Made by a program: the position numbers and the translations under genes | Assembly: GCA_963759115.1 (NCBI GenBank) | Contig: CAVWXT010000001.1 | Coordinates: forward strand, 372,001-436,000 | Direction: 5' to 3' | From: CAVWXT01 sp963759115 | GTDB taxonomy: Bacteria; Planctomycetota; Planctomycetia; Pirellulales; Thermoguttaceae | DNA: 64,000 nt | In this document: piece by piece, positions 49,635 through 58,203 of the stretch | Layout: the number at the start of each line of letters is the position of its first letter | Position numbering within the stretch: the first letter of the stretch is position 1 | Notes under the pieces: generated by a model | What the model was told of the DNA's origin: nothing | Seen by the model: only the letters and a program-made list of their open reading frames with translations | Databases searched by the model: none

Positions 49635-51383
49635 ATGAAACGCCGTGAATTCTTGGAATTGGCGGGCGGCGACTGCCTCGCCGCCCTGGGAGGACAAGCT
49701 GTGGCCGAGGCCCAAAACCCTTCAACCCCCGCCGGCGCGAGCCCGCGCTCATGGACCGCGAACTGCTCCGCAACCGGAACCAGAACCGGTCCACGGTGGT
49801 CTGCCGGCACGGCATCGTCTGCACCAGCCAGCCGTTGGCCAGCATGGCGGGGGTCGACATTCTCAAGGCCGGCGGCAGCGCCGTCGACGCCGCCATCGCC
49901 GCCAACGCCATGCTCAGCCTGGTCGAGCCGATGAGTTGCGGGCCGGGCGGCGACCTGTTCGCCATCCTCTGGAACGAGAAAGAGCAGAAGCTCTCCGCCC
50001 TCAACGCCAGCGGGCGCTCGCCCTACGACTGGACGCTGGAGAGACGCCCAGGCGTTGGGCCTGAAGGAGATTCCCGCTGGGCCCTCTGTCGTGGAGCGTG
50101 CCCGGCTGCGTGAGCGGGTGGGACTTGCTGCGCAAGAAATACGGCAAGTTGGGCCTGGCCCAGCTTCTGGCGCCGACGATCGCCTGCGCGTCGCGAAGGC
50201 TTTCCCGTGTCGCCGGTGATCGCCGCCGGATGGGGAGTCAATCCGCAGCGCGACCGCTTCCTGGCCAAGACCTATCTGCCCGAGGGGAAGCCGATTCGCT
50301 TTGGCGATATCTTCCAGAACCCCGACTTGGCCCACTTCTATGAGACGCTGGCCCGCGACGGGGCCGCGGCCTTCTACCAGGGCGAGATCGCCGAGCGGAT
50401 CGTGAAGTTTTCGCAGGAGGTCGGCGGGCATTTTTCGCTCCGCGACTTCCACGAGCACAAGGCCAATTGGGTCGAGCCCGTCGAGCAGCAGCTACCGCGG
50501 CTACGACGTCTGGGAAATCCCGCCCAACGGACAGGGCATCGCCACGCTCCAGATTCTCAACATGCTGGAGACGTTCGACATCGGCGCGCTCAAGCCGAAC
50601 TCCGCCGAACACCTGCACCTGTTCATCGAGGCCAAGAAACTGGCCTACGAGGACCGGGCGGTCTACTACGCCGACATGGATTTCGCCAAGGTGCCGCTTG
50701 AACGAGCTTATCTCGAAGGATTACGCCCGCGAGCGCGCCAAACTGATCCACCCGAAGCGGGCCGCGCAGCACGTCGCGCCGGGCCGGCTGCAGAGCGGGG
50801 CCGACACGATCTACCTCACGGCGGCCGACGGCGAAGGCAACATGGTCTCGCTGATCCAGAGCAATTTCGCCGCCTTCGGCTCGCGCTACGTGCCCGACGG
50901 CCTGGGCTTCGTGCCTGCAGAACCGCGGGCAATTGTTCTCGCTCAATCCGGCCGATCTGAACCGGTTGGAGCCGCACAAGCGGCCCTTCCACACCATCAT
51001 TCCGGCCTTCATGACCCGCGACGGAAAGCCGGTCTTCTCGTTCGGCGTGATGGGCGGCGACTTCCAGCCGCAGGGGCAGGCCCAGGTGGTGATGAACCTG
51101 TTGGATTTCGGCATGTCGGTGCAGCAGGCGGGCGAACAGCCGCGGGTCTGCCCACGACGAGAGCTCCACGCCCACCGGCAAGAAGATGGTCGGGGGCGGA
51201 ACGGTCGGCCTGGAACGCAATATCCCCGATTCCGTCCGCCAGCAGCTTGTCGAGATGGGGCACAAGGTCCGGCCGGGCATCGGCAACCAGGGCGGCTACC
51301 AGGGCATTTGGCGGAAGGACGATCCGTTCCGCTACTTCGGCGGCTCCGATCCCCGCAAGGACGGCTGCGCCATCGGGTATTGA
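49635..51383 (+). CDS. ggt: exported gamma-glutamyltransferase (GGT1), nine net +1 shifts
   Basis: 579 residues after correction. A Tat-like start (MKRREFLELAGG) is followed by family motifs: HGIVCTSQPLASMAGVDIL, GGSAVDAAIAANAMLSL, MSCGPGGDLFAI, GQGIATLQ-like, TIYLTAADGEGNMVSLIQS with the catalytic Thr, and SFGVMGGDFQPQGQAQV. Shifts fall near 49731-49742 (two), 50043, 50081, 50191, 50483, 50702, 50912 and 51150. The corrected protein is about 80% like GGT2 (53533-55278) by eye. It would cleave gamma-glutamyl bonds (glutathione or oligopeptides) in the periplasm. It begins 10 bp after the isomerase stop. Confidence 0.83.
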
Positions 51384-51632
51384 GGCGCGGCATTGATGTT
51401 GACAAATATCTGTACGCATGTATAATACCACGAATGCCGCTGTTTGACAACGGACCGATCACGTGACGGGGGTTGACAGTCGTCGGGGGTGCCCGTAATC
51501 TACGCGAGTCGACCGACGGGTCGGTGTCAAGTTGGACAAAGCAGAGAAGATGCAATGTAGCCCAGTCACGAATCGTGCCGGGCAGGGATGCTGGCAATGA
51601 TTCGGCGGTAGGGAACTGTCTAGTGGGCTGCA

Positions 51633-52941
51633 ATGACGAAACACACTCACGAAATACGCGATGCGGTTCACGTCTTCGCTCGATTGGATTCCGACGAGCG
51701 GAAGATTCTCGACTCTCGCCCATTTCAACGCCTTCGGCACATCCATCAACTGGCACTGACGCACTTGGTCTATCCCGGTGCCACTCACACGCGGTTCGAG
51801 CACTCGCTTGGCGTAATGGAACTTGCGGAACGCGTCTTCCGAGTCATCACGGCCAACGAGAACATCGACCCCAGGGTTCGCGATGTCATCCCCGGCGGTG
51901 AGAACCCCACTCAGTTACTGGCGCAGAGTCCTGCGGATGGCCGCACTTTGCCATGACCTTGGCCATTTGCCATTCTCTCATGCTGCCGAAAAGCGGTTGC
52001 TTCCACAAGGACTAACGCATGAAAGCTTGACGGTTGATCTAATCAAGAGCAGCGAGATGGAGGAGATTTGGCGGAGCATCACTCCTCCCCTCCGCCCCGA
52101 CGACGTTGCGAAGCTCGCCGTTGGACCAAAGAAGCTGAAGGATTCGAGCTTCGACAGATGGCAGAGAATACTCGCGGAAATCATTGTAGGCGATTCCTTC
52201 GGCGTTGACCGGATGGATTATCTGTTACGTGATTCGCTCCATGCGGGCGTTGTCTATGGCAAGTTTGACCAGTACCGGCTCATCGACACCTTGCGAATCC
52301 TTCCCGAGAATGAAGACAAGTCTGCCGAACCGGTTCTCGGGATCGAAGAGGGTGGGCTGGACTCGGCGGCTGGCCTGCTCTTGGCGAGGTACTTCATGTA
52401 TTCTCAGGTGTACTTCCATCGAGTACGCCGTGCGTACGATTTTCATCTACAGGACTTCCTGGCTGCGTGGCTGGGCGAGAACGGCTTGCCGACGAGCCCT
52501 GATGAGTTTCTCAATCTCACCGATAACGACGTGCTTGTGGAACTGCGCAAGGCCGCCGATACTGCAACACACCCGGGCCATGATCCGGCGGTTCGGATCG
52601 TGAAGCGAAAGCACTTCCGGGTGCTTTACGAGCGGAACCCGGACAACTCTAAGAAGAACCCCGAGTGCGGTGCAGCGGTATATAACGCCGCGTGTGAGAA
52701 ATTTGGTGACGCTTTTGTTCGGCACGACCGCTACACCGAGAAGGGTAGCGTTGTTGAGTTTCCCGTAAAGAATCGCGACGGCAGGATCGTTTCCTCTTTC
52801 GCCGCATCGGACGTTCTCCAAAAGATGCCGCTTGTAAACATCGACTACGTGTTTGTGGCTCCCGAGAAGTTTGTCGAAGCGGACGCGTGGCTGAAAGATG
52901 AACGCGAGAAAATCATTGCCGCAGAAGAGGAGGAAGAGTAA
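51633..52941 (+). CDS. HD-domain dNTPase-like protein (YwfO/SAMHD1 type), one +1 shift
   Basis: 435 residues after correction, close to the length of B. subtilis YwfO. RPFQRLRHIHQLALTHLVYP and ATHTRFEHSLGVMELAERV give the first His; AALCHDLGHLPFSHAAEK the HD pair. GVDRMDYLLRDSLHAGV is the fourth metal ligand region. A net +1 near 51914 splits PTQ from YWRRVLRMA. Such enzymes hydrolyse dNTPs. The stop overlaps the next start (TAATG), so the two genes are translationally coupled. The base composition looks less GC-rich than that of the GGT genes on both sides, suggesting an inserted module. Confidence 0.85.
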
Positions 52942-53489
52942 TGAATAGGATGCAAAGGGCTGCGGTCATTCTCGCTCTTGTCGAAGAACTGAGAGCGAGG
53001 GAGAGTTGGTGTGCCGAAACCAACGTGCAGAAGGCTTGCTACTTTCTGCAGGAAATGACCGGCGTCCCACTTGGCCTTGAGTTCGTCCTGTACAAGTACG
53101 GCCCCTACTCATTCGAGTTGACCGACGAGCTCACGGCTATGCGGGCGGATTCGCTACTGAGTTTGCGGGTTCGTGATCCCAGGTATGGCCCTTGCTATGT
53201 TCCTGGCGAATTGGCAGACTCTCTGCTGAAACGGTACCCGAAGACGGTTGGGAAGTACGCGAACGAGGTTGAGTTCGTTGCCCAGCGGCTTGGGAGCAAA
53301 GTGGTGGCCGACCTGGAACGAGTCGCAACTGCACTCTACGTTCGGAAAGAAATGGGGAGTGCAGCCGCAAAAGTGAGGGCAACGAAGATCACTGAGTTGA
53401 AGCCGCACGTCTCCCTTGCCGATGCCCAAGCCGCGGTGAAGGAAGTAGATCAAATGTTTGCCGAGGCGAAGAGCTTTATCACTCGATAA
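52941..53489 (+). CDS. YwgA/Panacea-like protein
   Basis: 182 residues, intact. AETNVQKACYFLQEMTGVPL and FVLYKYGPYSFELTDEL match the shape of YwgA and the Panacea (SocA/DUF4065) antitoxin fold: a K-x(2)-YF helix followed by Y-x-GPY. A long C-terminal helix pair follows. Its start overlaps the HD gene stop and is preceded by a purine-rich GAGGAGGAAGAG. In B. subtilis ywgA lies beside ywfO, an HD dNTPase, so the pairing is conserved (known context). It may control or neutralise the HD enzyme; this is inference. Confidence 0.75.
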   Translation: MNRMQRAAVILALVEELRARESWCAETNVQKACYFLQEMTGVPLGLEFVLYKYGPYSFELTDELTAMRADSLLSLRVRDPRYGPCYVPGELADSLLKRYPKTVGKYANEVEFVAQRLGSKVVADLERVATALYVRKEMGSAAAKVRATKITELKPHVSLADAQAAVKEVDQMFAEAKSFITR

Positions 53490-53532
53490 TGCGGCAGAAC
53501 AACTCGCCCACCCAGCCAGAGGACAGATCCTC

Positions 53533-55278
53533 ATGAAACGTCGCGACTTTTTAAGACTGGCGGGCGGGGCTTGCCTGGCCGCGGTTGGGAGAAGCGTTTT
53601 AGCCCGGGCACAAGGCCCATCGCCCTCCGCGCGGCGCGAGCTCGCGCTGATGGACCGCGAACTGATGCGCAACCGGAACCAGAACCGTTCCCCGGTGTTC
53701 TGCCGGCACGGAATGGTTTGCTGCGCCCAGCCCTTGGCCAGCATGGCGGGGATCGACATCCTCAAGGCCGGCGGCAATGCCGTCGATGCGGCCATCGCCA
53801 CCAACGCCATGCTCAGCCTCACCGAGCCGATGATGTGCGGGCCGGGCGGCGACCTGTTCGCCATCGTCTGGAGCGAGAAGGAACAGAAGCTCTCGGCCGT
53901 GAATGCCAGCGGGCGGGCCCCCTACAACTGGACGATCGAGAAGGCCCAGGCCCTGGGGCTGAAACAGCTTCCCTCGTCGGGCCCCTTGTCGTGGAGCGTG
54001 CCCGGCTGCATCAGCGGCTGGGAACTGCTGCTGAAGCGATACGCCAAATTGAGCCTGGCCAGGATTTTGGAGCCGACGATCGCCGCCGCCCGCGAAGGCT
54101 TTCCGGTCGCGCCGGTGACGGCTTCCGTCTGGGGAATCAATCCGCAGAAGGAGCCCTTCCTCGCCAAGACCTTTCTGCCGGAGGGCAAGCCGATCCAGTT
54201 CGGCGATATCTTCAAGAGCCCCGATCTGGCCCGCGTCTATGAGATCCTCGGCCGCGACGGCGCCGCGGCCTTCTACCAGGGCGAGATCGCCGAGCGAGTC
54301 GTAAAGTTCTCGCAGGCGGTCGGCGGGCGTTTTTCGCTCCGCGACTTCCGCGACCATAAGGCCAACTGGGTCGAGCCCGTCAGCACCAGCTATCGCGGCT
54401 ACGACGTCTGGGAGATCCCGCCCAACGGTCAAGGCATCGTCACCCTCCAGATCCTCAACCTGCTGGAGACGTTCGACATCGGCGCGCTCAAACCGAACTC
54501 GGCCGAGCATCTGCACCTGCTGATCGAGGCCAAGAAACTGGCCTACGAAGACCGGGCCGTCTACTACGCCGACATGGATTTTGCCAAGGTGCCGCTCGAG
54601 GAGCTCGATCTCGAAGGACTACGCCAAGGAGCGGGCCAAACTGATCGACCCCAAGCGGGCCGCCCAACAGGTCGCGCCGGGCAGGGTCCGCAGCGGGGCC
54701 GAAACCACCTACCTCACCGCGGCCGACGACGAGGGAAACATGGTCTCGCTGATCCAGAGCAACTTCAACAACTTCGGCTCGCGCTACGCGGTGGACGGCT
54801 TGGGGTTCGCCCTGCAAAACCGCGGCAGCTTGTTCTCGCTCAATCCGGCCGATCTGAACCGGCTGGAGCCGCACAAGCGCCCTTCCACACGATCATCCCG
54901 GCCTTCATGACCCGCGACGGCCGCCCGGTCTTCTCGTTCGGCTGCGTGGGCGGCGATTTCCAGCCGCAGGGGCAATCGCAGGTGCTGATGAACCTGCTCG
55001 ACTTCGGCATGTCGGTGCAACAGGCCACCGAGCAACCCCGCGTCTCCCACGACGAGAGCTCCACGCCCACGGGCCGGAGAATGGCGGCCGGCGGCACGGT
55101 CACGCTGGAAGTGAACATCCCCGATGCCGTCCGCCAGCAACTGGCCGAGATGGGCCACAAGATTCGCCCCGGCGTGAACAAACACGGCATCTATCAGGGC
55201 ATTTGGCGGAAGAATGATCCGCTGCGTTACTTCGGCGGCTCCGACCCCCGCGGCGACGGCTGCGCCATCGGGTATTGA
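53533..55278 (+). CDS. ggt: exported gamma-glutamyltransferase (GGT2), compensating shifts
   Basis: 581 residues. A Tat-like signal (MKRRDFLRLAGGACLAAVG) starts at ATG 53533. Family motifs: GMVCCAQPLASMAGIDIL, MMCGPGGDLFAIVW, ETTYLTAADDEGNMVSLIQS with the catalytic Thr, and GGDFQPQGQSQV. A net +1 near 54612 and a net -1 near 54880 mean that the frame stays open from start to stop, but about 90 residues including the catalytic Thr are read in the wrong frame. The real frame of that part is open. It is a paralogue of GGT1, separated from it by the HD/YwgA pair. Confidence 0.85.
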   Translation: MKRRDFLRLAGGACLAAVGRSVLARAQGPSPSARRELALMDRELMRNRNQNRSPVFCRHGMVCCAQPLASMAGIDILKAGGNAVDAAIATNAMLSLTEPMMCGPGGDLFAIVWSEKEQKLSAVNASGRAPYNWTIEKAQALGLKQLPSSGPLSWSVPGCISGWELLLKRYAKLSLARILEPTIAAAREGFPVAPVTASVWGINPQKEPFLAKTFLPEGKPIQFGDIFKSPDLARVYEILGRDGAAAFYQGEIAERVVKFSQAVGGRFSLRDFRDHKANWVEPVSTSYRGYDVWEIPPNGQGIVTLQILNLLETFDIGALKPNSAEHLHLLIEAKKLAYEDRAVYYADMDFAKVPLEELDLEGLRQGAGQTDRPQAGRPTGRAGQGPQRGRNHLPHRGRRRGKHGLADPEQLQQLRLALRGGRLGVRPAKPRQLVLAQSGRSEPAGAAQAPFHTIIPAFMTRDGRPVFSFGCVGGDFQPQGQSQVLMNLLDFGMSVQQATEQPRVSHDESSTPTGRRMAAGGTVTLEVNIPDAVRQQLAEMGHKIRPGVNKHGIYQGIWRKNDPLRYFGGSDPRGDGCAIGY

Positions 55279-55283
55279 GGCGC

Positions 55284-55336
55284 GTAGGGTGCGTGAAACG
55301 CACCGGCATCTCTTTGGTGCGTTTTACGCACCCTAC
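55284..55336. repeat. hairpin, gtagggtgcgtgaaacgcacc family, copy 2
   Basis: gtagggtgcgtgaaacgcac and gtgcgttttacgcaccctac form 20-bp arms with one G-T pair. It begins 6 bp after the GGT2 stop and its right arm contains the stop codon of the convergent carbonic anhydrase gene, so it may serve as a bidirectional terminator. Confidence 0.8.
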
Positions 55337-56053
55337 GGTTCCTTGAGCAATTTGCTCTGCCGGGGATGTTCGCCCAGCCACCTCACTCCTCCGGTTTTTA
55401 CGTCGTAGATCGCTCCAATCACCTTGAGCTTGCCGGATTTCATGCAGTGCCGCGTCATGGGAGTTCTTGGTGAGCAGTTCTTCGATCGACTGCCAGACGT
55501 TCGCCTCCGTGGCCGCCGGCACGAGGTCCTTGCCGTGGAGTTCGGGGTGCGCGGCTTGGGCCTTGGCGACCGCCGGGGCGATCCGGGCCACCAGCGGCTT
55601 GATGCTGCCGTGCAGTTCGGCGGCGGCGGCGGCCGCCGTGACCGCGCCGCATTGGCTATGGCCCAGCACGACCAGCAACGGCGTGCCCACGTGGTCCACG
55701 CCGTATTCGATCGAGCCCATCTCGTCCACGCCGCACACGTTGCCGGCCACGCGGATGACAAAAATGTCGCCGATCCCCTGGTCAAAGAGGACCTCCAAAG
55801 GCACCCGCGAATCGGAGCAAGACAGGATCGTGGCAAAGGGATGTTGACCCTCCGCGGCGGTCTGTTGGCGGCGCGCCGCATCGGCATTCGGATGGCTGCT
55901 CTTGCCTGCCAGGAACCGCGCATGGCCCTGAGTCAAGCGCTGAACTGCTTCGTCGGGCGCGATGTTTGCGGGTGCGTCCGCCGCCCGCGACAGGTTGCCG
56001 ATCGCTATTGCGAAGATCAGGAGGACGGCCGAGAGCATGTTCTTCTTCATCAA
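55333..56053 (-). CDS. periplasmic beta-carbonic anhydrase (one +1 shift)
   Basis: About 239 residues. A signal peptide (MLSAVLLIFAIAIGNLSRAA) is followed by the zinc-site motifs CSDSRVPLEVLFDQ, VIRVAGNVC and VVLGHSQCGAVTA. A net +1 near 55457 joins LLTKNSH to HCMKSGKLKVIGAIYDVKTG, the conserved C-terminal strand. It hydrates CO2 reversibly; the export signal places it outside the cytoplasm. The stop lies within a hairpin shared with the convergent GGT2 gene. Confidence 0.87.
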
Positions 56054-56123
56054 CGTACGCTCCTTCGTCGTTACGTGGTTCGTTTTGGAATCTAGACGAC
56101 GGCGACCCTGAGTGCCGTGCGCT

Positions 56124-58137
56124 TCAGGAAGTGGCGATTTCGTCTTCGTGCATCCATTTCTTCAAGAGCGGCACCAAGAGAAAACAGAGGGCGGCGGAAA
56201 GGACGGCGGCCAAGGCAATGATTCCGTAGACGTCGCTGTAGGTGTGGAGGGTCTCCGCGGGGGGCGGTATCGCGCCCCCTTCGCCGCCGTCGCCGACACG
56301 CGTGAATTGCGCAATGATGCCCGCCAGGAACTGAGACACGGCGGTGGCCAAGAACCAACCGCCCATGACCGTACTCACCAGCCGCGCGGGCGAGAGCTTG
56401 GTAATCATGGCCAGGCCCACGGGCGAGAGGCAGAGTTCCGCGGTCGTGTGCAGCAAGTACATCAACAGCAGCCAGTGCATGGCCACCATGCCGCGGGCAT
56501 CGGCCGTCTGGCGCCCCACCAGACAACGGCAAACCCCAAGCCCAGTTGGAGCAATCCCAGGGCGAACTTCGTTGGCGTGCTCGGCTCGAGCCCGCGCGCT
56601 CCCAGGAATGACCATAGGGCCGTAAAGACAAGCCCCAGCAGCACGATGTAGATGGCATTGGCCGACTGGAACAGGCTGGCCGGTATCTCGTCGGCCCGAC
56701 GCGCAATATGCATGCCCACGTTGTCGCCGGCCACCTGCCAGGGAATCTGGAAATCGGGCGATTGATCCTGCTCCCTGCGCAGTCCGTTCAGAACATCGAG
56801 CGTAAAGATGCGTTGGCCGTCATGGAAGCCGACCTGCTCTTGCGTCGGTTCGAGTGAAATGGTTTGGCCAACGTCAGCCTCCGTGACGGTTCGGATCGTC
56901 GCCCGATGGGGAATGCGATCGACGTTCCGATCGGTAAAGTTGTTCAGCGAACTCCCCGCCTGCTCGAAGAACGCAAAGAACAACGTGCAGAACACCATCA
57001 GGATCAAGACGACGTACATCCGATGGCGCGCTATGGTGCCCAAGCGAAAGGTCTCGAACAGCAGGTAGCCGAAGGCAAGGAACGTGGAAAGGACGAAGAC
57101 AATGCCTGCCGGCGTGCTGACCTGTTCCAATAGAACCGAGGCGAATCGCACCGAGGCGTTTTCGCTTTCCGCCATCTGTTTGAGGGTGGTCGCCTCGACG
57201 AACACCAGCGGCCGCTGATCGGCGCGAGCGGCGCGCCGCCGGAAACCAACAGCACGAACAGCGGGACCGACACCAGCGCTCCCAGGTACACGATCCATTC
57301 GATCGGGATTATGCCCCACAGCCGCCGGTGCAATCGCTCCGGGTCGGGCGGAGCGCCGGCCAGCTTGGGCAGGCCGCCCCGGTGGATGGCCACGGAGGCG
57401 ATTGCCGCCGCCACCACCAACGAAGCGGCGACAAACACGCTGGCCGCCGTCGACATCGCTTCGCTGGGATGGAACCATAGCAAACCGGCGGCCGCCGATA
57501 CCGCGCCCCCGACGATCGCAATCCGCGCCGCCCACCCGGGAAGCACGAAGACCACCAGGCCGGTCAACATGCCGATGGTGGCCAGGCCGAACCCGTAGCT
57601 CCAACCGTACGTTTCGCCGATATAGCCGCACAGTAGCGGCGACATGGCCGCCCCGAGGTTGACGCCCATGTAGAAGATCGTGAAACCGCCGTCGCGTCGC
57701 CCGGGGTCGCGGCGATAGAGCGTGCCGACGATGTTGGAAATGTTCGGCTTGAAGAAACCGTTGCCGCAGATCAACAGCCCCAAGCCGCTGTAGAACGCCA
57801 GCGCGTTTTGCACGGTGAGGAACGCTTGCCCGGCGGCCATCAGCAACCCGCCGAACACGACGGCCTTCCGCGGCCCCAGCAGGCGGTCGGCCAGGATGCC
57901 GCCGAAGAACGGCGCCATGTAAACCAACGCGGTGTACGCGCCGTAGATCGTGTACGCGTCGCCGTCGCCGTAGCCCAGGAAACCTTTGGTCATGTAGAAG
58001 ACCAGCAGGGCCCGCATGCCGTAATACGAGAACCGTTCCCACATCTCGGCGAAGAACAGCGTGTACAATCCGGCGGGATGGCCGAACACCGTCTCGTGAC
58101 GCGGTTGCCCGGCGGCGGGATACGTCGTCTGACTCAT
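56124..58137 (-). CDS. POT/PTR-family proton-dependent oligopeptide transporter (frameshifted)
   Basis: About 671 residues after correction. The PTR2 signature is visible: AEMWERFSYYGMRALLVFYM (E-x(2)-ERF-x-YYG), GNGFFKPNISNIVG and FTIFYMGVNLGAAM. The C-terminal half has FFAFFEQAGSSLNNF and LLHTTAELCLSPVGLAMI. Net -1 shifts near 57212-57225 and 56508-56516 break it; the latter fits loss of one C from GGCGCCCAG. A long extracellular insert with a signal-like soluble stretch lies between helices. It imports di- and tripeptides with protons, which suits the neighbouring peptidase. Confidence 0.85.
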
Positions 58138-58203
58138 AGGGCCTCGCTTGCCAGTTCATTGCAAATTGAAAAATGCAAATTGCAAATTTGAAATTGGCAA
58201 TTT

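Noticed and set aside
46248..51151. Programmed +1 frameshifting of the prfB type
   Set aside because: No CUU-UGA-like stop, internal Shine-Dalgarno sequence or shared heptamer precedes the shifts; kept only as an open question in the findings.
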